Shown here: positions 1 to 12,482 of the stretch, piece after piece | Layout of the letters: the number at the start of each line of letters is the position of its first letter | Position numbering within the stretch: the stretch's first letter is position 1 | Assembly (NCBI GenBank): GCA_947462335.1 | Contig: OX381705.1 | Coordinates: forward strand, 44,220,175 to 44,284,174 | Direction: 5' to 3' | DNA length: 64,000 nt | Origin: Harmothoe impar | Lineage: Eukaryota; Annelida; Polychaeta; Phyllodocida; Polynoidae | Translations under genes and position numbers: made by a program | Notes under the pieces: model-generated | What the model was told of the DNA's origin: nothing | The model's database searches: none | What the model saw: only the letters and a program-made list of their open reading frames with translations

Positions 1-1038
1 ATTAGATCTATGGCAATTACTATAGAAACTGCTGATTTAGCAAGTTTTAAAAACACCAATTATTAGGTGCTTTTGTTCATCTATCGCTTCTGACATACAT
101 GTATAGGCCAGGTAAATGAAAAGCATTAAAATCATATTAAATCTAACGATGCTAACTACTTTTAAATTTTGTATTTCATTTTTGAAAAATGTGCCTTTTA
201 TGGGGTGGGGGGGGGGGTGCGCGATACAACCACATGCGCGATATTACCCACATTTACCCTATATAACCACACTCCCTCAGTAGACGTCAAGTCTGCGGAT
301 GAGAGATAACCAAACACACATGGACAGTCGAGGGAAAAGGGTCCTCCAAGGTAAAAACTCAATAATAAAATTGATGTTATCAGCTTTCCATTAATATCTT
401 TTATTATCAGGTACCACTTCTAGTTTTTGAGTACTGGCTCTCTGAATATGTGTGGTCACTGTCCAATCTTAAATGCTGATAAGCTCTATCTTACTTTGTT
501 TTAGAGATATTCCTATCTAAATAGCATAATTATGCTAATTACCAAATATCCAAACTTTTTCAAACATTTGGTTACAGCTTTTGATCTAAAAATGGTATTT
601 ACATTCTGTTTTCAGCACAGAAATCATTGTGGGGCCCTCTATCAATAATTTTTTAACAATTTTCAATTAAGAATGAAAATCATGTTTCCATGGCAACCAA
701 CATGTGCAAAAACACCAATTTAGGCCCAAAAACATTCTTTTCCATTCCAAGTATGGAATGTTTTCACCAAAGATGGAATCTTCTAATGTGGCCTATCATA
801 TTCTACATAAAAAAGTAGTAGAGATAGCTTTTTACTATATTTTGGTCCTTTTTGGCTATATGGGACCCCCTGGTGGCTAAAGTTGGTACTAAAAATCCTG
901 CACGGAGGTCCCTTTTCCCTTGTTGATCCACACATCAGCTCTTACCTGTATCTCACCTTATCACCACCTGCCTCCATGTTTACATTAGGTGTCCTTGTAT
1001 AACTATTACTATATGGACACATCCATAAGTCATATTCC
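1..1038. other. Gene-free flank
   Basis: I see no coding region here. The stretch is AT-rich with one run of 11 G at 207-217. No open frame shows a recognisable domain and no inverted termini are visible. Confidence 0.6.
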
Positions 1039-1255
1039 CTGGGTGCTGTTTCTCCATAAAGTATGGACGTCCGCAAATTGCGGAAAAAGGATTCCGTATT
1101 TTGGGGACAAAATAAACATGATAAATACAATTGTTTTTTGGTACTTGTGCGTACAAATATGGATATCCACAATTTACAAAATTGATGAACGGAAACAGTT
1201 TAGGCCGATTCCGCAAATTGCGAACGTTCGTACTTTGTGGAGAAACAGCACCCAG
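1039..1255. mobile_element. Short foldback (MITE-like) element, 217 bp
   Basis: The ends are inverted copies of CTGGGTGCTGTTTCTCC (left) and GGAGAAACAGCACCCAG (right). The similarity continues inward through AAAGTA and a shared CCGCAAATTGCGG-type core, so most of the element folds back on itself. No target duplication is obvious, and short open frames across it have no recognisable product. It is best read as a non-autonomous inverted-repeat element. Confidence 0.75.
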
Positions 1256-1954
1256 ACAGTTCACTGAATTCAAAGGACATGCTTGCAGTGTAGGCCGTTG
1301 TGTTACTTTTTATATACCACACTTCGGTGGAAAGACAAAAGATACTAGCCTACCTGGCTGTATAATATGTACAAAAACAATGATGACTGATGTGGCATAA
1401 GTCAAATAACCCACAGCCAGAGCTGCTTGTACCTCCTCACTCCGTGTATTAGCTTAGTCACGGCTGAGTACACTCGTCTGCGACTCATGATCAGCCTTGA
1501 CTGTCGCCAATATACTGAATAAAGGACTGTGGTATAACTACTTCCTACCTTTAACAGGTCAAAAGAAACTAGAAAGAGAATCGAAATTAAAAACATCTGT
1601 GTTTGACAATGTTCAAACTACATGCACAGTGACATGCATCAGGAAAGATACAATCAGTTTGACTTGATCCTATAGTAGCATCAATTGTTGATAATCAGTA
1701 AATACGGACAGAAAGGCTGGATAAACGTCTTCATTCATGATGGCGACCACAGCTTGTGACGTCACGTTTATTAACGGAAGTGAAGTAGATGCTAATACAC
1801 ACAGATCTAAATCGAAAGCAACAGGCAAAAATTACTCACTCCAAAGTTAATGTGATGGCATTCAAGCTGGCTGAATTGAGGAAAAAATAGACTTTGATAC
1901 TTGTACAGCAATAGGGATATACAAGCAGTGTATCCTACCAAAGTTTGACTACTA
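1256..1954. other. No gene seen
   Basis: Unique-looking AT-rich sequence. Short open frames only, none with a recognisable domain. Confidence 0.5.
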
Positions 1955-2409
1955 CCGTATTTCCCCGTGTATTAGCCCGGGCTTATACTAGTACTAAGTG
2001 GTAAACTGACCAGGCTTATACACGAGGCAGGCTTATACTCGGGGCAGGCTTATATTCCTTTAGCTGTAGTAACACCCTGATACCTTCTTACAATTTTCAG
2101 AATAACCTACTTTTCTGACACATTTTCTGCAACATTTCCTTTAATTGTATTACCAATTTAAGCTTTATTTCTCTTTAAAATGGCTAGGGACATAAATGGA
2201 GTAAATAGGGGTCACATTGCCAAAAGAATTATGTAAATACTCCAAGTAGAAGTTATAGCCTAAAATGTCATTTTTATTGAGCATATATTGCAACCCCCCC
2301 GGGCTTATACTCGGGGCCCGGCTTATACAACACTAAGTCACCTTTTGCCCAGGCTTATACATGGGGCAGGCTTATACACGGGCCCCGGCTTATACACAGG
2401 GAAATACAG
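1955..2409. mobile_element. TA-flanked MITE with GGCTTATAC sub-repeats
   Basis: The left end CCGTATTTCCCCGTGTATTA and the right end GGGAAATACAG are inverted relatives, and each is flanked by TA (1953-1954 and 2410-2411). The TA duplication and the shape of the termini fit a pogo/Tc1-mariner-type non-autonomous element. GGCTTATAC is repeated many times near both ends, often followed by an ACGGGGC-like stretch, forming subterminal arrays on both sides of an AT-rich core. There is no transposase frame. Confidence 0.75.
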
Positions 2410-4390
2410 TATTCTTTCCTAACTGATAGCACGATTAAATATTGGCGTAAATGGTTTGAGACCCTGCAACTCAAAATGCTTAGAATATGTCTAAAAGTCA
2501 AAAAGGATGAGACTGGAGGCAGAATATTGAAATCTCACTACATGAGGAACGGAATGTTAGAGGGTGGCATCCATGCCAGACTTGTAGTATGACCTGTACT
2601 GATCAGGTTTAGGTTGGATGCCATGCGCAAAAATCGTTTTTCTTTGAAATAGGGCTCGATAATGGCAGCAATTACCAAAATTCACGATTTTGGCCATATT
2701 TTTGCAAATATTGATGATAGACACTCTTTTTACATGGCTGCATCCCCATTTTCAGGGTTTAATCTTTGAGAGTTAACTATAATTTCAGAAGTAAGTTTGA
2801 ATAAAGATTGAATAAGGGATGCTCATACATTTACATTCTTGAGCATCCCTCTATTTGCTTATCTATTAGGTGGCCTATTGAAATTTTTCCGGTATTGAAA
2901 GACTCTGCAGGCCCTATTGAAGGCCACCCAAGTATACAAAAAACTGACTTTATATGCAATTGTGAACCCATCCTTAGCGCCCTGGGCCCAAGTTTGCAAA
3001 GGCATAATAAACACATATCTTTGAGGTTTAATAAGAGGGACCATGACATTTCCGTCTCCTTTTCCCATACTACTAGGGTCTTTTAGGGACCACTGTCCAT
3101 TCACGTAGCTACATTTAAGTTAGAAATTGGCCTGGGGAAATGTATACATCCCAAGCAACCAAGGCATCATGGGACTATGTAATCCCTGTCATGGGCTTAC
3201 TGTATGTTTAAATACGCAAAGAAACAATAATCAATCAATCTATCACAAGGCGACTAATGAATTACTTAATCAGCAGGTATGGAAGCGTGGGGCTTCTGAG
3301 TATACATAAAAAATATATATAAAATGGATGGTCACTCCATACCCCCCGAACATGATTGGCATGCATAAGGTTACCAGTTCTGACCCTTATGAGCTGGATT
3401 GATCAAGTCTATATGATGTCAGGCTCTAGAGGAAGGAAGAATGGATTTGCACCCCAAATTTGGTGAAACGCTTTTCACCTGGTACCTTTAAAACCTGTTG
3501 GGACTATAGTTCAAGCTGGACCTCCCACAGCATTTAATACATGTAACCCAGACTAAAAAGCATATGTCTTTAGTTTGATGTTCAGTATCAAAGTAGAGGT
3601 GAATAGGAGGCAGTAGTACATGAACCAGATCCAATGGGATAGTCTGAATTACCAAATTACAATTAAAGGCCATGTCTAATAGGGAAGGTTACATTTTTTG
3701 TATGGTCTGTTCCTTTTTATGGGGAGGGAGCAGAATTAATTCGGCTCCTCTACCCAAACCTGTTGCTCTGGCCTCATATTGCCTATGCAACTGGTCAGTA
3801 TCAATTAACCATTAGCTTGTATACATTGAGCGTTAACATAAATTATGCTACCATTCGCTCTGAGTTTAGCGAACACAGAAATATGGATAGCAATACAATA
3901 TTGTGTCAGGAAAAGTCCAGGGAGATCCAGTAAATTAGATCATTGTTTGGCATATGATATCCCTGTAAACACACTACCTAGTTCCAACGTAGCTGAGAGG
4001 TTTGTCTAGGTATTTTCCCAACCAAAGGTCTGGGCTATTTTTTTTTCAGATGGTTTATGAATGTCAAAACGTTAAGGTTTAGTTACGTTCTACAGACATT
4101 TCTGCTTGTATTACGTTTATATACCTCATTCAAACGTAAATAAACATAGCAGATCTACATATTTCAATGTAGATATACGTATTGTTTCTTGTGCATATTT
4201 CCATAAGGTTCCTCTATAGTTCATAAGTGTTACACTAGGTTGCAGCACTATAAATTAAGAAGAGAATCATACACCAGTTTAGCAAATCTACCACATTTAA
4301 ACAGTAAATGAATTATGACTTCAATATTATACAAATTAGCTGGACACCACATTGGTGGTAATAAATTAAATATAAAACCTCAGTGTAGCC
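2410..4390. other. No gene seen
   Basis: AT-rich sequence with several short frames in both strands (longest about 90 codons), none with a recognisable domain. The only structure I note is the hairpin at 2815-2850. Confidence 0.5.
2815..2850. other. Perfect 11-bp hairpin
   Basis: The arms AGGGATGCTCA and TGAGCATCCCT surround a 14-nt loop. It is too short to classify and could be a repeat relic. Confidence 0.5.
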
Positions 4391-4483
4391 AAATCAAAGC
4401 ATTTGCCGTAGCCTTCAGGCAATATATGCCTGACGGTCCCTTTGGGACCGGAGTGAAAAGCTAGAAGAAAAAAATCAAAGCAT
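4391..4483 (+). mobile_element. 69-bp mini-retroposon with 12-bp target duplication
   Basis: A perfect 12-bp direct repeat AAATCAAAGCAT (4391-4402 and 4472-4483) brackets a 69-bp insert ending in a short A-rich tail (AGAAGAAAA). The insert holds two successive hairpins: CAGGCA/TGCCTG around ATATA, and GGTCCC/GGGACC around TTT. A target duplication of this size with an A-rich 3' end fits insertion by a non-LTR retrotransposition machinery. The insert would be a heavily 5'-truncated SINE or LINE 3' end. Confidence 0.8.
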
Positions 4484-4642
4484 GTATTCATACCTAATGC
4501 AAGGGGCACTGTGGCTGTTCAAACATGACAATAAACAGCTTGAACAAATGTAATGCAAAAATAATATGTATGTTTATTTTCATAGCCCAATAGAACCATA
4601 ATATTGATGGATCGAATCCGTTCCTCATAAAGTGATTTCTAG
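4484..4642. other. No gene seen
   Basis: Short spacer between the mini-retroposon and the LINE 3' fragment; no structure noted. Confidence 0.4.
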
Positions 4643-5020
4643 AGCTCTTTTGGAATTCTGCCTCCAGTCTATGAGGAGACAACAGTAAACCTACGAGAAC
4701 TATGTGAAGTTCCCCTTCTAGAGAGAAGGAAAGCGCTTCTAACTACGCAAATGTTCTCCAAATCCAAGAGACTTCCGCCCCAGTCAGCGCCTTACAGGGC
4801 TAGGACTAGAGGTGATGAAAAGAGTAAGTTCCCAAGGAAACCCCCAAAGAACATGTCTTATAAGAAGACACCATACTATAGGGCTGTTAATCTCTGGAAT
4901 GAGATAACACCAGAGTTGCAAAAAATTGTAGGGAAAGAACAATTCAAAGCTAAGCTAAAAATAAAGTTAGGAACAAACATGAAAGGTCACAGGAAAAAGC
5001 TTTTGGATGCCCTCCTTTAG
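4643..5020 (+). pseudogene. C-terminal end of a non-LTR retrotransposon ORF2
   Basis: An open frame runs from just after an in-frame TAG (4640-4642) to a TAG at 5018-5020. The first ATG is at 4751, but coding similarity seems to start upstream, around PPVYEE, so the ATG is not a true start. The product is basic. It carries the pattern seen after the reverse transcriptase in CR1/Rex/L2-like LINEs: a KTPYYRAVNLWNEI stretch, corresponding to a 'R..NLWN.LP' block in family members, followed by a lysine-rich FKAKLKIKL tail. The endonuclease and reverse transcriptase are absent, so this is a 5'-truncated insertion. A similar block (KTPQYRGFLLWNKV) occurs in the minus-strand LINE at 19458-19640. Exact clade is uncertain. 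Confidence 0.7.
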
Positions 5021-5300
5021 ATCATCCACCCTGATCCACCTTCCCCTCCCACCCCCTACTCCCAGTCAATTCAAACCACTCCATATAACTCCTTCTTTCT
5101 TAATCTAAAATTATTTGGGGGGCCACAAAACATTTACCTTCCAGTTATTCTTTTTCTTTCAGCGACTCTCATTAATACAATATATACTCATTATGTACAT
5201 TACTGTGTATTGTTACTTATTACTGTTAACAGCCTACCTTTCTTGTAGCTATGACATGTTTATCTGTCTCTGACCAACTAATATTATATCATAACCCTGA
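5021..5300 (+). mobile_element. 3' UTR of the same non-LTR element
   Basis: From about 5160 onward this sequence matches 25100-25275, including TACTCATTATGTACATTA, ACTGTTAACA, TTTATCTGTCTCTG and CCAACTAAT in the same order. The segment follows the LINE stop codon directly, so it is the 3' untranslated tail of that family and identifies the second copy as the same tail. Confidence 0.75.
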
Positions 5301-5858
5301 TACAATTCAGGTTAATATGTGTGGCATGTTCCCGCCCCAGGGAATATGGCTATATATTAATAGTGACTGACCATAGCTAAGGTCCCTCACTACTCACCAG
5401 GGGCAGCCTCTTGGACTACCCAATTCTACCGCGTTTTTCTCACACTCCATTCAGAACCCAAAGGGGCAACTTGCGTTATGTTCATCATTGTTTGTGGTTT
5501 CAACGTTGGTCCGAACATTATCTCAACCTGTTTTTAGTGATATTATAAAGCAGAGAAATAGTTTTGAACATAATCACCTTCAAGAAGAATAGATGGGAAC
5601 CAGATGAGACGGGGAGGGTGTTTGGGTCATAGGGAATCGGGCATATACAAATATAGGATATAGCGACACTATACATATGTTTGACCTTTCACCTGAAGCC
5701 AGTTCGAGGTGACCTTTACATGTGACACGTGGTAATGGTCAGTGAGACGCACAACCCTTAGTAATCGTATGCAGAGATATGAATGTAGGCCTATCGCTGT
5801 ATCTAGGCTTACATCTTTAGTGGCCTCTGAAAGGGTCGCATGTCGGTCGCGTGCATGA
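5301..5858. other. No gene seen
   Basis: Unique-looking sequence without a supported frame or repeat structure. Confidence 0.4.
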
Positions 5859-6244
5859 TAAGGCCAAATAAAAAAAAGTTAGTTTCAGGTAACATGGGAA
5901 GGAAGTCTAGGGTCGGTAGGGTTGGTGTTTTTTCCAACTTTTTTCCAAGTTTTTTTTACATGAAAGCCAGTCCCTCTGCATACCCTAAAATTGGCCAAAA
6001 ATGTGAAAATATGAATATTTCTTCAAAATTGCATAAATTTGCATTTGTCATGCTGTATTTCTATTTCACATTTTGTAGGCCTAATAAACTTGAAAATAGT
6101 AGCCAGCCTACCTGTAGACCTAAAATTGACCCGAAAAAGTGTAAGAATACATAAATTTCTTCAAAATTGCATAAAAAACGTAGGGTCGGCCCCGTTTTGA
6201 TAGGGCGGTCGAGTGACCTGAAACAGACCTTTCTTTTTGGCCTA
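5859..6244. mobile_element. 386-bp TIR element with TGA flanks
   Basis: The left terminus TAAGGCCAAATAAAAAAAAG continues to GTTTCAGGTAAC. The right terminus, read in reverse, is TAGGCCAAAAAGAAAGG, continuing to GTTTCAGGTCAC. Subterminal AGGGTCGG blocks are also inverted. TGA flanks both ends (5856-5858, 6245-6247), a 3-bp duplication of the size made by PIF/Harbinger-type elements. The interior has no transposase; the 104-codon frame from 5840 spans the terminus and is probably meaningless. Confidence 0.7.
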
Positions 6245-6701
6245 TGAATCTCGCGCGAAGAGGGCCTTGCGGGAGCCTTGCTTTACACCCAGCCACAGGT
6301 AGATCTATAGGCCCCGGATCTAGCCCCTACTTGTGCTGGGCACGTACAATTATCATATCCTGGGGTATATTCAATGTGGGCCTATTCTTAATTCACCGTC
6401 TCTTATCGGAGGTTTAGATGATAATGTAAACAATAATCCTTATATTTACAACTTTAAGGTTTCCCTCTCACCACTATTAAACTTTTTGGTTAACTATTAT
6501 TTCAATTATTGAAAACATTCCCATGTAATAACATTAACTCTCTAAATAGGATAGTTAACAACAACAACAACATAATATGTCAATCCTTACTTGATTATGA
6601 GAGTATTATTGAGTATAAATGGCCTAATAGAAAAACTAGCCTTGGTGAGGATGATGTAAAGGACATACTGGATATCCGATAATCTGATCGATAGGCCTAC
6701 T
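6245..6701. other. No gene seen
   Basis: AT-rich stretch with an AAC trinucleotide run near 6560-6572 and nothing else recognisable. Confidence 0.4.
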
Positions 6702-7828
6702 AAGGGAGTGTTCATTTATTAGTTACTAGGATTAAAACAGGTATCGACCAGTATGATTTTATTTCACTTTGATAATTTTATTTCATTTCAATTTATTTTG
6801 TATAGAGTTCCTCCTGCAAATATGTCAGTGGGACCCATAGCTATCCAGCCAAGTGCCTCCGTAACATCATTTTACCTCCTTGATTGAGATAGGTAGAAAA
6901 TCCCTCAGTATAAGGGAGTGATCATTTATTATCAACAGGGGGGGGGGGGTGGTGGGTTTGGGGGGGGGCAAAAAAATTTGGACCCCTTGACTGGGGGGGG
7001 GGCTCCTTTTTCTCAAAGAGCCAAAAAGCCCGCGCGTTACTATGCTTCAAAGGGCCCGCGCGCGAGCCGATTTTCGACCCTAAGGGGGGGGGTAAAAAAT
7101 GTTGACCCCTTGACCGGGGGGGGGGGGTAAAAAAATTTGCGCGCTCCGCGCGGAAACCCACCACCCCCCCTGTTGTTAAAATATGATAAGCAGTCTTGGT
7201 TCCAGTTGGCTATAGGCCTATCTATATCTCAATTCCATATTATGGGTGTTTGCATCACTATACCCCCATAAATCGTATTACAATCATTCCTTAAGATACT
7301 ATTTGTAAAACAAATAATCGATATTGAATATTGCGACTACAATGATTAGAATATGTTTGTAAAAGTATTGTTTTGACACCTCTTAATTAAGATAATGAAG
7401 TGAAGACCCAGCTAAATCTCATCAGAGAGATAGTGCTGCCTCCTGGCAGCATACAATTGAATCAATAGAAACATTTATTAACATTAAAATAACGTTTTTA
7501 TACTGACGTTCTTTCCCAAACCAATGTGTTGAATGCAAAGTTTTTGTCCAAACCCTGAAAAAATGTTCAATATTGTTATAGATAAAAACGTTAATTTGTA
7601 ACTAACTCGGCAGGGTTAGGTCCTGGGTTGAGTGCGCCTTTAAATAATGTTTCAGATAGCAACGTTTGTATTATGAACCATGTAGGAACGTTTACAACAC
7701 GTTTTTGACCAAACGTTCTCCAGCAAACCCTGTACAAACATTTGCAAATGTTATTTAACGTTTTTTGTTGAGTGGGTCCGCGCGAAATCTCACCATCCAC
7801 CCCTGTAATTAATAAATGAACACTCCCT
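6702..7828. mobile_element. Nested elements with AAGGGAGTG termini
   Basis: AAGGGAGTGTTCATTTATTA starts at 6702 and its inverted copy ends at 7828, so the pair bounds about 1.1 kb. A third copy of the terminus (AAGGGAGTGATCATTTATTA) starts at 6912. Inside it, AACAGGGGGGG-TGGTGGGTTT at 6934 and its inverse near 7155-7175 bracket a G-rich block with two TTTGACCCCTTGAC-like units. The interval 7440-7790 is rich in AACGTT. The same terminus occurs at 18721 and, inverted, at 26540-26560. There is no coding region. Boundaries of the nested parts are uncertain. Confidence 0.6.
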
Positions 7829-9347
7829 AAAAGGTGCACCAGATAGTTTAATATCATGTTACATGTAGTAGGTACTAGTATACCCTAGAGTTCTACGGCG
7901 GCCCAATACAATCTCCAATGATATCGTGTAGGCCCTAATCAGAATCAAGTAACATCAGACACCGGGTATCAGACACGGAAGACATGCCTTGTCTGGTTCA
8001 TGTATGCTTTCCTGCATATTAGCCTACCTCTCAGTTTACTTCTTTTATATACCTTAGGCCTACATGTTTGTCATTGAAGTGTTACTATTTGCCCTCTGAA
8101 AACCCACCAAGGACATGTCTAGTTGACATAAAACAAATTCTCGGTGCCCTCCCTTGACCTTCCCGCTGGTTATTCAAGCATTCAAAGATAGCGCCTCGAG
8201 CAGACGACAATCCCTGGCTTCTCATTGGCTGTTGATGGCAGGTGAAACGCGCAGTCCGCAAGCAATAAAAAAAGTTGCAGCAATACCCCGTCTAGGCAAC
8301 TAAGAGTATACAGGCCGAGTCATTTAGTACTAGGTCCATCTGATTTCTGTGTCATCTTATCGTATAGCTAGTATAAGTTGTAGATGGCAGTTAAATCCGT
8401 CAGCCACTTTGTTAGATACATGTGTAGCCCATAGAGCCCAGATCACCAATGGCCTCCAAGGGGATGGGAGAGGGGTAAAACCCCGGGGGGTAAAACACAT
8501 GCACTCACCTATTTTACATTTATTCTTAAAACGCAGCTAATAAACATCAAGAGACGTTCAGGGAACCTCTTAGACCAAAATAAATATAGTCGGTAAGTCG
8601 ATTTGAAAAAATCAAATTAGATTTCTGAATGTTGGCGGGTGTTTGCTCCTTTTTCTCATTAATATGGTCGGTGGGGGTACCACAGATTTTCTCTTTTTTT
8701 GTCCTTACATATTTCTACTCCCTAACGTAGGCCTAGGTCTACGATTTAAAGGAAGCGTTTGCAGGTAACTCATAGGTAGGCTATGGGGGAAAGCGTGTTG
8801 GTGGGGGGGGGAGGGGGGGGGGAGGTGAGTGTTGAATATGGATTATATTCCAGTAACGCAATTTACAGGGCCCCTAGTGTATTTTATACCTGGCTACGGG
8901 CGCCGCAACTAGAATTTCTCCTTGAACTTTCTACATCACCCACCATACAGATCCGACCATGGCATTGGCTTATTTTGGTAGGTGTGAAAACAACATTTAC
9001 ATAGCAAAGTAGGCCTACCAACTAGGGCATTATACATTGTACGATTACTGCCTCTAATAACAGCCCCGACCGGAGTTTTAATCCGTATCCTGTATTTCTT
9101 CACACGACCCTGATGTGGTACATAGCAAGCGTTTACCTGTTTGGTTTGACAATTAGAACCTTGAAGTAAGATTGCGTCTTACACGGACACCTAATCCTAC
9201 AGGTACTTATCGGATCAAGTTTCCAAGCCTCAGCCCAAGGTGTTTTAAGTAGCAGATAACACCTACAAAGGTTTAGGTCATAAATTAGTCAATGGCTTTA
9301 TTTGCATCCTCCGATGTACGGGCCTACAGGTGGATACACCATACCTG
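7829..9347. other. No gene seen; G-rich run
   Basis: No supported frame. G-rich tract at 8802-8823. The remainder looks unique. Confidence 0.4.
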
Positions 9348-10481
9348 CACTGAAAATAATGAATCTCAAATGTTAGTCCAAAGTTAGTAGGTTGTACTAA
9401 GGTTTTACTAACTTTTGTACAATCATTAGCGAAAATTACGTGCCCAAAGTTCCTATCCTATCTTAGCGTTTTGCTGCTAACCCTTAGCTAAAAGTTAGCA
9501 TTGCCCAGGCAATGCAACAGGACAGCCCCACATCCCATTACCACACCTTATAAGAAGGTTTGTGGCTTATCTACCGCTTAACGGAATATTTATATAATTG
9601 CTAATGCTGTGGAATACAAGAATACAATCTATAAGGTTATGTACTTCCTCAGGATAAAAATAAACGAAATAACAACAACAACAACCAGGTAACCTGAACT
9701 TATGAGGCTACCATTAAATCCTGTGTACACCCGCATCTCACATATAACCCACATCCCGACTTTGAGAGGATTCCATAACCTCTATTTAGGGCTTGAAAAT
9801 TGTGATTTTAGTACTGTCCTATACTTTCAAAATCCCTTGTATTACCCACCCTTATACATGAGAATATTGTATAACCTGCACTAGAGTTTTGGTTCTAGTA
9901 TAACCCACAGGTTACACACAGGAATTTACGGTAGTCATTCATTAGTGATTAGTACATCTATTACCAGTCAGTGGCATGGCCCTGGTTAATATGCAACAAC
10001 CACAGCATGAGTTACCTGTGCAATGGTAACTCCATCCATTGAAGCCAGTTTGTCTACATAACAATTATTTTCCTGTAGAAGTGGCCATATAGAGACTTGA
10101 GGCTGTCTTTGATATATGCATTTTTCAAAAACACAAAAAAGGTGTCCCATTCAGAAAACCTCATTGGAATAGGTTGATCAGTTTGAAGAAAAAAAGTGGC
10201 TAAGAAGATACATACATACATTATGTTACACCCCATGTCATATTCAAAATTAGAAAAGGTTACCTCTAAGCATGATAACACATACAATTACAATCTTATC
10301 ATATAGATAAATATCTCATGATTTGCTTGTGCTGTCACCTGGTGTGGAGTTCCTGTGGGTAGCTGGTTAGTAAAAAGTTAGTCATAGTTTAGCAAAATCT
10401 TAGTTCGGTTTAATAATTCTGATAAGTTAGTTGTTTTGACTAAGATATATTAGCATTGACTAACCCCCGGAATTTTCAGTG
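9348..10481. mobile_element. TIR element with GTTAGT-rich subtermini
   Basis: CACTGAAAAT at 9348-9357 is mirrored by ATTTTCAGTG at 10472-10481. Inside both ends lie repeated GTTAGT/ACTAAC motifs in opposite orientation, which supports pairing of the two ends. No target duplication is clear and there is no transposase. The right half overlaps another possible terminal pair (9965 and 10773), so the internal structure is unsettled. Confidence 0.5.
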
Positions 10482-10553
10482 TGAGATTTTGACCTGCAAG
10501 GGCTGCACCATCATCGTGCCTTTACATGCCTAAAAATCAACACGGGTGACACG

Positions 10554-10613
10554 GCGACACGGGCCTTTTAAAAATCGACACAGGCGACACGGGCCTTTTA
10601 AAAATCGACGGAC
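10554..10613 (+). repeat. 30-bp tandem repeat, two copies plus relics
   Basis: The unit starting GCGACACGGGCCTTTTAAAA begins at 10554 and again at 10584. Shorter relics of GACACG with AAAAATCGACAC continue to about 10710. Function unknown. Confidence 0.6.
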
Positions 10614-10863
10614 ACAAACCTATTTATTAGGCCCTGGTATATTCTATATCGATAAAATTCGACACAGTGACACGACCCTTTTGCTAAAAATCGACACGGC
10701 GACACGGTCAATTATGCTGGTACCCATGTAGAGGCACATCATCCGTGTACATCCGTGACCATGCCACTGATTGGGTTCGCCCTGAATCAATACATATTTT
10801 TGACCAATAGGTGATCCTATATAGTTTAATTATACAATGCTAAGGACTACATATACATGTGTA

Positions 10864-12435
10864 GGGTTGATTCAGGTAAAGTGGGACATCAGGTAAAGTG
10901 GGACAATTAACATTAAGGCCATTTTTAGAGGTTACTTTCTTTCCTGAGTGTAAAATGTTATTTTTTTCTCGGAAATATATGTTTGACCCCTCTTAACTGT
11001 ACCTATTTCACCAAAGTTAAGAGGTAATCATACCTTCTAAATTTCAATATGATATGGGTGGAGAGCTTTTGTCGCTATGAATTCGGAATTACATAAGAAA
11101 TAGTACAATTATTTGTTAGTAGTGGTACTAAGAATGATAACATAATATTTCAAAATGTATGTATATATTAGATACATATATTGTTTCTTTACATCCTGAT
11201 ATTTTTTTATTAGTCAGATATTGAAATGAAGTACACTGAGACCTTAAATGCAAGTGTCCAACTTTAGCTGAAAGTGTTAGGTAAAGTGGGACAGGCAGAT
11301 TCAGGTTAAGTGGGACACTATATTGATCCCCTTTCTCAGAGTATCATTAGCTGATATGCCCATATTTTGATTTATAATGAGAAGAAGTATCATAGAAAAT
11401 ATCGTTACAATACTTAGTTGTGTAAATAATACCATTAAGTATTAAGTGTAACAGCCAAAATAGGGCTTTGTTAGTGATCCAGATTGTGGTTTATCTAGTG
11501 ACTTAACTCATGATCATTATTTAGATGAGCGAACTATTGACTTCCATCAGTGATCCATTGACTTCCATCATAATTTCAGATAATTATCAGAATATTGCCT
11601 ACCTTTAATGATTTTTAATCATACATTATAATGTCTAATGGTAAAATCTGTGGCTAATTCATTTAGAATTGGTATTTGATATACATTGAGGCTAAAACCG
11701 TAGAAATCATTCACCAATACTACCTTCTTACAATTTATAGAAATTATTGCCATAAATAGTTATATATAGTAATTAATATGCCCCTGAAATGCTCCTGCGT
11801 TACTACTTCATTAACAAAACATTTCATTTTAGATGCTTACAATTAAGAGTATGAGCTATATAATTGTGCATAAAATTATTTAGCACTTTGTAAAAATAAT
11901 TTTAGGATATAGATTCAGTTAGGTACAAATATGGTGTCATCTGACATAATGCAGTGCAGCTAGCACACAGTTAGGCCCACATGCACAGTATTTTGGCAGT
12001 TTTGCATTTATACTCTGCATACTAGATTCATTCCTGTATAGAACCCTACATAAATTTCCTTAATTCTTTTGATGTAGTGCATCAAAAAATATATATCACC
12101 TTCAAAAATTGACCTTTACCATATTTGTCATATGGAATATAAAGCATGGGGGTCAATTCTAATTAATTGTCCCACTTTACATGAAGCAAGTGTCCCACTT
12201 TACCAAAAATACAAGTAAAGTGGGATGCTTCAATTTTAAAATAGCATTTCTAAGAAATGGGCTATTTAGGCAACATTAGTTAAGGTATTTCATATCTTTT
12301 TTATATTTTTGTTTAAAGGAATAAATATTGAACCTATTTGATGTGTTTGACATTTTCTACTATTGGTACCAAATGTGTGAATGGAACACAAAGTCAGAGT
12401 ATGGCTTAGGTGTCCCACTTTACCTGAATCAACCC
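10864..12435. mobile_element. 1.57-kb TA-flanked TIR element, AAAGTGGGAC family
   Basis: GGGTTGATTCAGGTAAAGTG at 10864 is mirrored by CACTTTACCTGAATCAACCC ending at 12435. TA precedes and follows (10862-10863, 12436-12437). AAAGTGGGAC recurs at the left end and near 11284-11315, and in inverted form near 12170-12200, forming subterminal motif arrays. The core is very AT-rich with no frame above 60 codons, so it is non-autonomous. Termini and TA duplication fit the Tc1-mariner/pogo group; I cannot name the family. Confidence 0.8.
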
Positions 12436-12482
12436 TATGAGTTCTTTTGTGATAACTTGGATTAGGGCTAGGCCTATGAATC

